From positions 1 through 20,569 of the forward strand of contig CAZNYN010000036.1 of assembly GCA_964577295.1 (NCBI GenBank): DNA of 20,569 nt, in the 5' to 3' direction. Under the pieces are notes generated by a model, which ran no database searches, was not told the DNA's origin, and saw only the letters and a program-made list of their open reading frames with translations. Origin of the DNA: CAZNYN01 sp964577295. GTDB taxonomy: Bacteria; Synergistota; Synergistia; Synergistales; Synergistaceae. Of this stretch, positions 1 to 8,173 are shown piece after piece (positions within the stretch are counted from its first letter, which is position 1; each line of letters starts with the position of its first letter). The translations under genes and the position numbers were made by a program.

Positions 1-89
1 GTTTGCCAACTGCTCGCCCATTGTCCTGCGCTGATTCCTGATTTATTATTCTAAATTTTCTCTCTCATATAACCCACACTCTGCTATAT

Positions 90-118
90 TTGCGTAATCT
101 ATTTTCATGGGTTATTAT
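90..118 (+). promoter_or_regulatory. Likely sigma-70 type promoter of metA
   Basis: TTGCGT at 90-95 and TATTAT at 113-118 are separated by exactly 17 bases, close to the TTGACA/TATAAT consensus. Transcription would start near 125 and give a leader of about 84 nt before the metA ATG. The promoter lies inside an 8-base inverted repeat (69-76 and 108-115), which could be a regulator site. Confidence 0.5.
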
Positions 119-208
119 AGTCGGCACAGCAAAAATACCGGAAATTGAGAACCGGCGCGTCCTTGGGAGTGCTGTTTTGCGATTTTTCTAAAGAAAGTGG
201 GAATGTAA

Positions 209-1159
209 ATGCCGATTAAGATACCTGACGGCCTGCCGGCTGAACATATTCTGAGCAGTGAGAATATTTTTGTTATGCATGAGGTGCGTGCCGCGAAGCA
301 GGATATTCGCCCTCTGCAGGTGGCTCTGCTCAATCTGATGCCTACAAAGGTCGTGACTGAGACTCAGTTCGCCCGTCTGCTCGGCAACAGTCCTCTGCAG
401 GTGGAGCTTACTCTGCTGCAGACTGCCACTTATGAATCAAAGAATACAAGCAAAGAGCATCTTCTTTCTTTTTACAATACTTTTGACGAAGTGAAGTACA
501 GGAAGTTTGACGGACTTGTCATTACAGGCGCTCCTGTCGAGCAGATGGATTTTACTGACGTCGAATATTGGGATGAGCTCTGTTCTATTATGGAGTGGAG
601 CAAGACTCACGTGTACAGCACGATGCATATATGCTGGGGCGCTCAGGCTGCACTTTACTACCACTACGGGGTCAAAAAATATCCTCTTGATGAGAAGCTC
701 TTCGGAGTTTTCAGACACGATATCGAATATAAAAATTCTATGCTTTTCCGAGGCTTTGACGATGCTTTTATGGCTCCGCATTCGCGCCATACTACGGTAA
801 AGCGCAGCGATATAGAGTGTGTTCCCGAACTGCAGATACTTGCTTCGTCCGATGAAGCGGGTGTCTATGCCGTGAAGACGGAAAAGGGAAAGCAGTTCTT
901 TGTTATGGGACATTCTGAGTATGACTCTGACACACTTGCGAAAGAGTATCTGAGGGACAAGAACGCGGGGCTTCCAATCGATGTTCCGAAAAATTATTAC
1001 CCGGACAATGATGACTCGCGCGAACCTTTCGTATCTTGGAGGAGCAGCGCGAACCTTATGTTTATGAATTGGCTCAACTATTTCGTCTACCAGAACACCC
1101 CGTTTGAGCTTGAAGCAATCGGAACGGGACACGAGGACGATTGGCTCACAGAGAGATAA
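209..1159 (+). CDS. metA: Homoserine O-acyltransferase MetA (predicted acetyl-CoA type)
   Basis: This enzyme acylates L-homoserine at its hydroxyl, the first committed step of methionine synthesis, in the cytoplasm. The 316-residue product is full length for the MetA family (class I glutamine amidotransferase-like fold). The catalytic Cys142 is in the motif HICWGAQAALYYHYG, and His235 and Glu237 complete the triad in FVMGHSEYD. Residue 111 is Glu (GAPVEQMDF). In characterised MetA enzymes Glu111 goes with acetyl-CoA use and Gly111 (E. coli) with succinyl-CoA, so O-acetylhomoserine is the predicted product, although many databases would say succinyltransferase. The ATG at 209 is preceded by a weak ribosome binding site (AGTGGG). 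The gene is alone on its strand, has its own promoter, and is closed by a strong terminator that also separates it from convergent gatB. Acyl-donor choice is inferred, not shown. Confidence 0.95.
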   Translation: MPIKIPDGLPAEHILSSENIFVMHEVRAAKQDIRPLQVALLNLMPTKVVTETQFARLLGNSPLQVELTLLQTATYESKNTSKEHLLSFYNTFDEVKYRKFDGLVITGAPVEQMDFTDVEYWDELCSIMEWSKTHVYSTMHICWGAQAALYYHYGVKKYPLDEKLFGVFRHDIEYKNSMLFRGFDDAFMAPHSRHTTVKRSDIECVPELQILASSDEAGVYAVKTEKGKQFFVMGHSEYDSDTLAKEYLRDKNAGLPIDVPKNYYPDNDDSREPFVSWRSSANLMFMNWLNYFVYQNTPFELEAIGTGHEDDWLTER

Positions 1160-1164
1160 ATTTA

Positions 1165-1206
1165 CAGCCGCCGATTCCCTGATGAATCGGCGGCTGTTTT
1201 ATTTTG
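1165..1206 (+). terminator. Rho-independent terminator of metA, possibly shared with gatB
   Basis: A perfect 13-base-pair stem (1165-1177 with 1184-1196) closes a 6-base loop and is followed by TTTTATTTT. It starts 6 bases after the metA stop. It lies between two convergent genes. On the minus strand the stem is followed only by TAAATTTAT, so termination of gatB transcripts from the other side would be weaker. Confidence 0.92.
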
Positions 1207-1226
1207 TCGTTTTGTAAAAGGCGAGC

Positions 1227-2684
1227 CTATTTCAGCATTTCCGCAACTGTTTTTGCTACTTCCGCCGGGTCGGCGCTGCCGCGGGCGTCGCGCATTACAA
1301 GCCCTTGGAGGAATTTCGCTTTGGCGCCTTTTTTGTCCGCGCCCGAACGCACAGTCTCCACAGCTTCGGGCTGTTCGGCAAAGACTTTGGCTATTACCGC
1401 CTCAAGAGCCGCACCGGTAAGTCTGCCTCCGGATGCGCCGCACTTTTTGAGCGCTTCTTCGAGGGATATTTTGTCGCCGAGCATTGCCGCTATTACGTCT
1501 TTGGCCTGTGTGTTGGAGACTTCTTTCTTCTCCGTTTTCGCAATCAGTTTGCCGAGCTCTTCCGCTTTTATCGGGAAGTTCTTTATGTCTGTGCCGCTTT
1601 CGTTGAGTATTCTCTGAATTTCTGTCTTTATCCAGTTTGCGGTCTTTGCGGGGGATGCTCCGGCTTTGATGCAATCTTCGCAGTAGTCTCCCATCTCTCT
1701 CTGTTCCGTGAGCTGTATGCTGTCCTCAAGGGATAATCCGTATTGGCTTACGAATCTGTCCCTCTTGTCCCAGGGCATTTCGGGAAGATTTTTGCGGACT
1801 TTTTCAACATACTCCGGTTTTGCCTCTATCGGGGCAAGGTCCATCTCAAGGTAGTAGCGGTAGTCTCTCGCTCCCTCTTTGCTTCTCATGGAGCGAGTGA
1901 CGCCCGATGCGTCGTCCCACATTCTTGTCTCCTGAACGAGTGTTCCGCCATCGTCAAGGACTCTGTTCTGGCGCGCTATTTCGTATTCCAAGGCTCTTTC
2001 TATGGATTTCAGCGAGTTTATGTTCTTTAGCTCGACTCTTGTTCCGAGACTTCCGTCGGGGTTTGACAAGGATACGTTTACGTCAACTCTGAGAGAGCCT
2101 GATTCCATTTCTCCGTCGGAGACTTCGAGATATCTTGCGAGCTGTCTTATCTGCATGACGTAAGCTACAGCCTCCGCCGCGGAGTTCATGTCAGGCATTG
2201 AGACTATTTCGGAAAGGGGCATTCCGCCTCTGTTGTAGTCTACGAAGGAGTATGATGCACCTGCAAGACGTCCGTCGGCAGTCGGGTGGACAAGTTTGCC
2301 GGCGTCTTCCTCAAGGTGGAGGTGGTCTAAGTGAACGCGTTTTGTCTTGCCGTCCGCTATTATGTCAAGATATCCGCCCTGAGCTATGGCATGCTCGTAT
2401 TGAGTGACCTGGTAGGCTTTCGGCAGGTCTGCGTAGAAGTAGTGCTTTCTGTGGAAGCGTGTGTTGTCTTTTATGTCGCAGTGCAGTCCTAGTCCCATTC
2501 TTACTGCCAAGGATACCGCATGTTCGTTGAGCACTGGCAGTGTCCCAGGGACTGCGAGGCATACCGGGCAGACATTTGTATTCGGTGTCGCTCCTATGTA
2601 GTCCGTTGAGCAGGAGCAGAATATTTTGCTCTTTGTCTTTAGCTGAAGATGTATTTCAAGTCCTATTACAACTTGTCTTTTCAT
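1227..2684 (-). CDS. gatB: Asp-tRNA(Asn)/Glu-tRNA(Gln) amidotransferase subunit B
   Basis: GatB is the kinase and tRNA-binding subunit of GatCAB. It phosphorylates the misacylated Glu-tRNA(Gln) or Asp-tRNA(Asn), which is then amidated with ammonia from GatA. The protein is 485 residues, normal for the family. The N-terminal signature VIGLEIHLQLKTKSKIFCSC is followed by CPVCLAVPGTLPVLN; the paired cysteines (23, 25, 39, 42) suit the known metal site. DYNRGGMPLSEIVSMPDM and RVELKNINSLKSIERALEYE follow, then a C-terminal YqeY/GatB-type tRNA-binding tail. I chose the ATG at 2684 because GAAGGAGG sits 8 bases before it; a start 8 codons earlier would lie inside gatA without a better site. Only one base separates it from the gatA stop, so translation is probably coupled. 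Whether Gln, Asn or both are made cannot be told from here. Confidence 0.96.
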   Translation of the reverse strand: MKRQVVIGLEIHLQLKTKSKIFCSCSTDYIGATPNTNVCPVCLAVPGTLPVLNEHAVSLAVRMGLGLHCDIKDNTRFHRKHYFYADLPKAYQVTQYEHAIAQGGYLDIIADGKTKRVHLDHLHLEEDAGKLVHPTADGRLAGASYSFVDYNRGGMPLSEIVSMPDMNSAAEAVAYVMQIRQLARYLEVSDGEMESGSLRVDVNVSLSNPDGSLGTRVELKNINSLKSIERALEYEIARQNRVLDDGGTLVQETRMWDDASGVTRSMRSKEGARDYRYYLEMDLAPIEAKPEYVEKVRKNLPEMPWDKRDRFVSQYGLSLEDSIQLTEQREMGDYCEDCIKAGASPAKTANWIKTEIQRILNESGTDIKNFPIKAEELGKLIAKTEKKEVSNTQAKDVIAAMLGDKISLEEALKKCGASGGRLTGAALEAVIAKVFAEQPEAVETVRSGADKKGAKAKFLQGLVMRDARGSADPAEVAKTVAEMLK

Positions 2685-2685
2685 T

Positions 2686-4164
2686 TTAGCAGCCTCCTTC
2701 CGACTCAAGCTCTGCGACCTGCGGAGCTCCAGCCGCTTTTTCTATTGCCGCCGCTATCGATATGAGGGCATCGTCGCCGAATCTTGGCCCCAAGAGCTGA
2801 ACGTTTGCAGGCAGTCCTTCTTCGGTGAATCCTGTATTAAGGCTTATGCTGGGGAGACCCGCAAGGTTGGCTATCGTTGAGAATGCGTCTCCCAGGTAGA
2901 TTCTGACAGGATCTTCTTCGACAAGGCCTTTTTTGTAGGCCAATGCGGGAGATATCGGCATTATAAGAGCGTCGGCTCCCTTGAACATTGCGGCAAGTTC
3001 ATCGGCTATCATCTGGCGCACTCTTGTGGCAGGGACATAGTAGTTATCGTAGAAGCCCCGTGTCAAAATACATGTACCTATGAGTATTCTGTGGCGGACT
3101 TCTTTGCCGAAGCCCTGATTGCGGCTCTTTTTATACATTTCGGAGAGGTTTTTGCCGTCGGCGTGGTATCCGTAGCGCATTCCGTCGTAGCAGGCAAGCT
3201 TTGAGCTTGCGTCGCCGAGAGCCGCCATGTAGTAGCATGCGACGCTGAACTTTTTCGTCACGGGAAGTTCCGCGCTTACTATTTCCGCTCCCGCCTCACG
3301 GCAAAATTCTGCCGCCTTGTCTATCGCATCGGCAAGAGGCTTGTCTATGCTGTTTTTATCAAAGCCTCCGAGAATGGCTATTTTTTTGCCTTTCAAGTCT
3401 GTTTTCGAGAGTGAATCCGTAAATGAGGGTCTGTCGTATCCGTCACAGGTGCTGTCGTTGGGGTCGGCCTTTGCCATAACGTCCATGAGGAGAGCTATGT
3501 CTTCCATGTCTCTTGCTATAGGCCCTACCTGGTCGAGCGACGATGCGTATGCGACTATTCCGTAGCGGCTGATCTGACCGTAGGACGGCTTCATTCCCTG
3601 CACTCCGCAGAAGGCCGAGGGCTGGCGCACGGAGCCTCCTGTGTCGCTTCCCAATGCCACGGGGCAGAAACCGGCAGCCACGGCAGCCGCGCTTCCGCCG
3701 GAGCTTCCGCCGGGGACTCGGGACATGTCGCGCGGGTTGGAGGTCGGGCCGAAGATTGAGCTCTCAGTTGTGCTTCCCATTGCAAATTCATCCATGTTGG
3801 TTTTGCCCATGAGAACCGCGCCGGCTTCTTTCATAAGCTTGACCGCTGTGGCGTCATAGCGCGGAACCCAGCCTTTGAGCATTTTGCTGCAGCAGGTGGT
3901 CTCCACTCCGTCAGTGCAGAAGTTGTCTTTTGCCAAGAAGGGCACGCCGGACAATACTCCGGGGTTTTCTCCCAAGGCAATTTTAGCGTCTATCGCACGA
4001 GCGTCTCTAAGTGCATCTTCTTCGCAGAGAGTAACTATGGAGTTAATTTTGCCGTCATGTTTTTTGATGCGTGCAAGGTGCGCATTGAGGACTTCTTCGG
4101 CGCTCCATTTTTTTGAAAGAACGCCCGAAGCTATTTCGTGAGCGGAAAGTTTGCAGAAATCCAT
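2686..4164 (-). CDS. gatA: Asp-tRNA(Asn)/Glu-tRNA(Gln) amidotransferase subunit A
   Basis: GatA is the glutaminase subunit that releases ammonia from glutamine for the GatB reaction. The product is 492 residues and carries the full amidase signature: Lys79 (VPFLAKDNF), cis-Ser154 in PGGSSGGSAAA, and the nucleophile Ser178 in GSDTGGSVRQP. These are the same positions as the catalytic Ser-cisSer-Lys triad known in other GatA proteins. The ATG at 4164 is preceded by GAGGAGGAG, which also encodes the glutamates at the end of GatC; three bases separate the two genes. The last codons of gatA (encoding EGGC) in turn hold the ribosome binding site of gatB. It is the middle gene of gatCAB. Confidence 0.97.
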   Translation of the reverse strand: MDFCKLSAHEIASGVLSKKWSAEEVLNAHLARIKKHDGKINSIVTLCEEDALRDARAIDAKIALGENPGVLSGVPFLAKDNFCTDGVETTCCSKMLKGWVPRYDATAVKLMKEAGAVLMGKTNMDEFAMGSTTESSIFGPTSNPRDMSRVPGGSSGGSAAAVAAGFCPVALGSDTGGSVRQPSAFCGVQGMKPSYGQISRYGIVAYASSLDQVGPIARDMEDIALLMDVMAKADPNDSTCDGYDRPSFTDSLSKTDLKGKKIAILGGFDKNSIDKPLADAIDKAAEFCREAGAEIVSAELPVTKKFSVACYYMAALGDASSKLACYDGMRYGYHADGKNLSEMYKKSRNQGFGKEVRHRILIGTCILTRGFYDNYYVPATRVRQMIADELAAMFKGADALIMPISPALAYKKGLVEEDPVRIYLGDAFSTIANLAGLPSISLNTGFTEEGLPANVQLLGPRFGDDALISIAAAIEKAAGAPQVAELESEGGC

Positions 4165-4167
4165 AAT

Positions 4168-4497
4168 TTACTCCTCCTCGCTCTCGGAATCGTCTTCTTT
4201 GGCTATTATGCGCGGCACTTTGAAGAAGTCTCCGTCTCTTACCGGCGCCTGAGCCAAAAATTCATCTCGCCCGCTCCAAAGTATCGGCTCGTCGTTTCTG
4301 CGTTCCGGCGCTTTTTTTATGTCCCATTCAAAAGGTTCGACGTTTTCATGGTCCAGTTCCTGCATCTCGTCGCACATGCGAAGGACTGCGTTTACACGGT
4401 CAAGCACCTGAGGAAATTCTTCCTCGGGAAGCCCTATCCTGGAAAGGGAGAGAACTTCTCTTAACCGTTCATCATCAACTACCATTTTTTTTATCAT
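4168..4497 (-). CDS. gatC: Asp-tRNA(Asn)/Glu-tRNA(Gln) amidotransferase subunit C
   Basis: GatC is the small scaffold that wraps around GatA and contacts GatB. The 109-residue product is slightly longer than usual (about 95) because of an acidic tail ending in ESEEE. Family features are the N-terminal helix with LSLSRIGLPEEE, the stretch ELDHENVEPFEWD, and a late DGDFFKVPRII that matches the conserved PRI/PKV segment threading into GatA. The ATG at 4497 has AAGGAGG 8 bases upstream. It lies 20 bases after ligA and 3 before gatA in one transcription unit. Confidence 0.93.
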   Translation of the reverse strand: MIKKMVVDDERLREVLSLSRIGLPEEEFPQVLDRVNAVLRMCDEMQELDHENVEPFEWDIKKAPERRNDEPILWSGRDEFLAQAPVRDGDFFKVPRIIAKEDDSESEEE

Positions 4498-4517
4498 GAT
4501 GAATTCCTCCTTAAACT

Positions 4518-6545
4518 TTAAACTTCGCTGTTATCTTCAAGCATTTTTATGAAAGATTCTTCATCCACTATCGGAACTCCGAGAGACTGAGCCTTTATAT
4601 ATTTGCTGCCCGGCTTTCCTCCCGATACCACATAGCTTGTTTTTTTGCTTACGGAATCAGAAGTTTGACCTCCGAGGAGCTTTATCTTTTCCGATGCTTC
4701 CTGCCTTGTCATTGACGAAAGTTCGCCTGTCAGGACGAATTTAAGTCCTTCAAAGGGCAGTCCCTCTCTTTGAATGCTCTCTTTTGCCGCGAAGTTGACT
4801 CCAGCCTCTTTTAAGCGTTCTATGACTTTGGCATTGTGAGGTTCGCAAAAGAAGGAGTGAAGCGACTCGGCGACTATAGGGCCTATTCCGTCCGTCAGTT
4901 CAAGCTCAGCCACGTTATCGACCGAGGTATGCTGAAGCCTCTCCATAGAGCGGAAGCGCTCCGCCAAGTCCTCAGCCGTCTTTTCTCCGACATTGCGTAT
5001 TCCGAGAGCGTTTATGAGAGCGGAAAGGGGTCTCTCTTTGGATTTTCTTATGGATTCCACTATATTCTGAGCCGATTTCTCGCCCATGCGCTCCATAGGT
5101 ACGAGAATATCCTCTGTCAAGCAGTAGAGGTCGGCAACATTGGCTACCCTGCCGCTTTCCACAAGCTGTGCCACTATTTTATCTCCAAGCCCTCTTATGT
5201 CCATAGCCGCGCGCGAAGCGAAGTGCGCTATTCCTTCTTTTATCTGAGCGGGACAGGATTTGTTGGGACACTTTACCGCGGCTTCTCCGTGAAAACGCTC
5301 TGCTTTTGAGCCGCACACAGGGCATATGTCAGGTATTATGTATGGTGCGGAGCCTTCTTTGCGCATGGACGGCTCTATTTTTACTACTTCGGGTATTATC
5401 TCTCCCGCTTTGCGCACCCAAGCCATGTCGCCTATTCTGATGTCTTTTCTGTCGATATCATCTTGATTGTGCAGATTGGCGCGCTGAACTGTCGTACCCG
5501 ACAGGTGAACAGGTTCAAGCACTGCCGTAGGTGTAAGAGTTCCCGTTCTGCCTACTGTTATCTCAATGTCTTTTATCAGAGTAAGTTTTTCCTCAGGCGG
5601 AAATTTGTAGGCTATAGCCCATCTCGGAGCTTTGGACGTGGCTCCCAGCAGATCTCTTGCCAATATGTCGTCAAGCTTAACGACTACTCCGTCTGTGTCT
5701 ATCATGTGTCTGAAACGTTCCTCGGTCCAGACATCAAGATATGATTCTATATCTTCCTGCGAGACGCACAGTTTTTCCGCGCCCTGCACGGGAAGTCCCC
5801 ATTCACGGAGCTTGTTTAGGGCTTCGTGCTGAGTTTTTATTCCGTGTCTTTCGGGTTCCATTATCTGGTACAGGTATATATTAAGATTTCTTGAAGCCGT
5901 AACTTTTGAATCAAGCTGTCTGATGCTGCCTGCCGCGGCGTTTCTGGGGTTGGCAAAGAGGGGCTCTCCCGCTTCTTCTCTTGCTTCGTTCAAGGAGGCG
6001 AAGCTCTTTTTGTCCATGCAAATTTCTCCGCGGACTTCAAGTGTCCCGTCTGTTATACCTTTTAGACGCAGAGGCATTGTCTTTATTGTACGCAGGTTTG
6101 CTGTTACGTCCTCTCCGACCTTGCCGTCTCCTCTTGTCGCTCCGCTTTTGAAAATTCCGTCTTCATATATAAGAGATACGGCAAGCCCGTCTATTTTGGG
6201 TTCGCATAGGACAACTGCATCACCGCTGCCCAGAGACGATGAGAGTTTTGTATAGAATGACCGGAGTTCCTCTCTGTTGAGGGCGTTGTCGAGGCTCATC
6301 ATGGGTATTTCGTGAGACACCTTTGAAAAGCCCTCTCTGACCGAGCCTCCGACTCTGTGTGTAGGCGAGTCGGATGTCAAAAGTTCAGGGTACTCTTTTT
6401 CTATATTGATAAGTTCGCGCAGAAGTGTGTCATATTCAAAATCGCTTATTTCCGGGCTGTCTTGAACGTAGTAAAGCTCCGCGTGGCGATTTAACTCCGC
6501 GCGAAGCTCTTCTGCTCTTTTCTTCAGACTTTCGGGTGCGGCCAT
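4518..6545 (-). CDS. ligA: NAD-dependent DNA ligase
   Basis: LigA seals nicks in DNA during replication and repair, using NAD. The 675-residue length is typical. Visible in order: domain Ia with HAELYYVQDSPEISDFEYD (21-39, NMN binding); the adenylated lysine Lys117 in CEPKIDGLAVS; RGEICM and NPRNAAAGSIRQLD of the nucleotidyltransferase; the VVVKLDD motif; an OB fold; a zinc finger of Cys408, Cys411, Cys426 and Cys431; helix-hairpin-helix repeats (about 440-585); and a C-terminal BRCT domain (about 598-671). All key residues are present. The ATG at 6545 is 2 bases after the lysS stop with AGGA 7-8 bases upstream, so it is translated from the lysS mRNA. A ligA-gatCAB linkage is also common in Firmicutes. 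Confidence 0.97.
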   Translation of the reverse strand: MAAPESLKKRAEELRAELNRHAELYYVQDSPEISDFEYDTLLRELINIEKEYPELLTSDSPTHRVGGSVREGFSKVSHEIPMMSLDNALNREELRSFYTKLSSSLGSGDAVVLCEPKIDGLAVSLIYEDGIFKSGATRGDGKVGEDVTANLRTIKTMPLRLKGITDGTLEVRGEICMDKKSFASLNEAREEAGEPLFANPRNAAAGSIRQLDSKVTASRNLNIYLYQIMEPERHGIKTQHEALNKLREWGLPVQGAEKLCVSQEDIESYLDVWTEERFRHMIDTDGVVVKLDDILARDLLGATSKAPRWAIAYKFPPEEKLTLIKDIEITVGRTGTLTPTAVLEPVHLSGTTVQRANLHNQDDIDRKDIRIGDMAWVRKAGEIIPEVVKIEPSMRKEGSAPYIIPDICPVCGSKAERFHGEAAVKCPNKSCPAQIKEGIAHFASRAAMDIRGLGDKIVAQLVESGRVANVADLYCLTEDILVPMERMGEKSAQNIVESIRKSKERPLSALINALGIRNVGEKTAEDLAERFRSMERLQHTSVDNVAELELTDGIGPIVAESLHSFFCEPHNAKVIERLKEAGVNFAAKESIQREGLPFEGLKFVLTGELSSMTRQEASEKIKLLGGQTSDSVSKKTSYVVSGGKPGSKYIKAQSLGVPIVDEESFIKMLEDNSEV

Positions 6546-6547
6546 TG

Positions 6548-8062
6548 CTAATCCTTTGGCTTCATAGTCGGGAAGAGTATGACGTCTCTTATGCTCTTTG
6601 AATTTGTCAGAAGCATTACTGTTCTGTCCATGCCTATTCCCATTCCGCCCGTCGGGGGCAGGCCGTATTCAAGAGCGTTGATGAAGTCCTCGTCGAACGG
6701 GTGAGATTCATCGTCTCCCTCGGCCTTCTTCTTAGCCTGGTCAAGGAATCTCTCTCTCTGGTCGAGAGGGTCGTTAAGCTCGCTGAATGCGTTTGCAAAT
6801 TCCCAGCCGTTGATGAAGAGTTCAAATCTGTCGGTAATATCGGGGTTCTCTTTGTTGCGCTTTGAGAGAGGCGATATTACTGTCGGATGCCCAATTACAA
6901 ATGTCGGCTGTATGAGTTTGTCTTCGACATATTCTTCAAAGAAGAGAGGAAGTATGTCGTAGCGTCCGTCTGAGGGCTTGACTTCAAGTCCGCGCAGAGC
7001 GGCCTGTCTTCTGGCTTCTTCGTCTGTTATGGAGGCAAAGTCGATGCCGACATGCTCTTCCACAAGTTCCGTCATTGTTGCGCGGCGGAAGGGCGGGTTC
7101 AAGTCAATTTCCGTTCCCTGGTAGTCGATGACTCTGCTCTCTCCGACTGCGTCGGCGCATGCTACGAGTATCTCCTCGGCAAGGTTCATCATGTCAACAT
7201 AGTTCGCATAGGGCCAGTAGACTTCAAGAGTAGAGAACTCGGGGTTGTGGCGCTGATCCATTCCCTCGTTGCGGAACTGAGCTCCTATTTCGTAGACTCT
7301 GCCGAGCATTCCAACGACAAGGCGCTTGAGGTAGAGCTCTGTGGCTATACGCATGTACATGTCGATATCAAGGGTATTGTGGTGAGTGATGAAGGGACGC
7401 GCATTTGCTCCTCCCGCTATTGTGGAGAGAATAGGAGTCTGAACTTCCAAAGATCCGTGAGAGTCAAGCACTCTGCGGAAGGTCTGGAATATCTTTGTCC
7501 TCTTGCGGAAGGTATCGCGGACTTCGGGGTTGGCTATCATGTCGGCATAGCGCTGACGGTAGCGGACTTCCATATCTTTAAGTCCGTGCCACTTTTCGGG
7601 CATTGGGCGCAGAGCCTTTGAAAGAAGGGTGAAGTCTTTGACTGATATTGTGAGCTCGCCCCTCTGTGTACGGAAGGGAACGCCTATAATTCCGAGGAAA
7701 TCGCCCGCGTCAATCCATTTTTTGAAGAAGGTATATTTCTCCTCGCCGAGCACGTCAAACTGGAAGCAGAGCTGAAGCCTTGTATCCTCGTCCTCAAAGG
7801 TCGCAAAGGCTGTCTTTCCGTGGCGGCGCAGTACCATAACCCTGCCTGCCGTCTGTATTTCGTCCTGCGCCCACTCTTCGTCTTTCAGTGAGTCGTAGTG
7901 CTCTTTAACATAGCCGAGTGTGCATTTAACTTCCCAGTGATCCTGCTGGAATGGGTCATAGCCCTCTTCCGTGCGAAGCCTCATCAGCTTGTCCTTGCGC
8001 TGACGGAAAATTTCCTCCTCGGGCATTATGTTCTTCTGCTGTGCCTGACCTTCATTCATCAT
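6548..8062 (-). CDS. lysS: Lysyl-tRNA synthetase, class II
   Basis: LysRS charges tRNA(Lys) with lysine. The product (about 504 residues) has the N-terminal anticodon-binding OB fold (about residues 70-155) and the class II catalytic core: motif 1 around GSLEVQTPILS, motif 2 from FRNEGMDQRHNPEFS through EVYWPY, and motif 3 GGMGIGMDRTVMLL near the C-terminus. The start is ambiguous: a TTG at 8074, or ATGs at 8062 and 8059. I prefer an ATG because AGAGGA lies just upstream and fits 8059 best, while the TTG has only a distant AGGGG. The gene follows dusB with a 100-base gap holding a plausible promoter, and it leads the lysS-ligA-gatCAB unit. A dusB-lysS neighbourhood is known from Firmicutes. 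Confidence 0.96.
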   Translation of the reverse strand: MMNEGQAQQKNIMPEEEIFRQRKDKLMRLRTEEGYDPFQQDHWEVKCTLGYVKEHYDSLKDEEWAQDEIQTAGRVMVLRRHGKTAFATFEDEDTRLQLCFQFDVLGEEKYTFFKKWIDAGDFLGIIGVPFRTQRGELTISVKDFTLLSKALRPMPEKWHGLKDMEVRYRQRYADMIANPEVRDTFRKRTKIFQTFRRVLDSHGSLEVQTPILSTIAGGANARPFITHHNTLDIDMYMRIATELYLKRLVVGMLGRVYEIGAQFRNEGMDQRHNPEFSTLEVYWPYANYVDMMNLAEEILVACADAVGESRVIDYQGTEIDLNPPFRRATMTELVEEHVGIDFASITDEEARRQAALRGLEVKPSDGRYDILPLFFEEYVEDKLIQPTFVIGHPTVISPLSKRNKENPDITDRFELFINGWEFANAFSELNDPLDQRERFLDQAKKKAEGDDESHPFDEDFINALEYGLPPTGGMGIGMDRTVMLLTNSKSIRDVILFPTMKPKD

Positions 8063-8124
8063 ATCCTCTGCCAACTAAACCACGTCCCCTTGTTGTTTTA
8101 TGTAATTTTGCGAAGGAGTTTCAC

Positions 8125-8154
8125 ATTATGCGAAATTCCTTCTGTTTTACTCAA
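8125..8154 (-). promoter_or_regulatory. Possible promoter of lysS-ligA-gatCAB, overlapping a hairpin
   Basis: Read on the minus strand, TTGAGT (8149-8154) and CATAAT (8125-8130) are 18 bases apart. Transcription would start near 8118, some 55 bases before lysS. The same DNA can form a hairpin (GAAGGA/TCCTTC, one mismatch, TTTC/GAAA, 9-base loop; 8112-8142). No run of T follows it on the minus strand, so it is not a convincing terminator for dusB. Confidence 0.4.
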
Positions 8155-8173
8155 TTTTTGCCGTCGGTCGTCC

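Noticed and set aside
1..21. ATG on the minus strand at 19-21 that could start a gene leaving the left edge, divergent from metA.
   Set aside because: Only 7 codons are visible and the nearest AGGA is just 2 bases before the ATG. Too little to support a gene.
437..1132. Long minus-strand open frame (231 codons) opposite metA.
   Set aside because: It is a shadow of metA, which has all catalytic residues; the reverse frame has no recognisable domain.
7052..7621. Long + strand open frame (189 codons) opposite lysS.
   Set aside because: It is antisense to the conserved LysRS core, with no family likeness and no ribosome binding site context.
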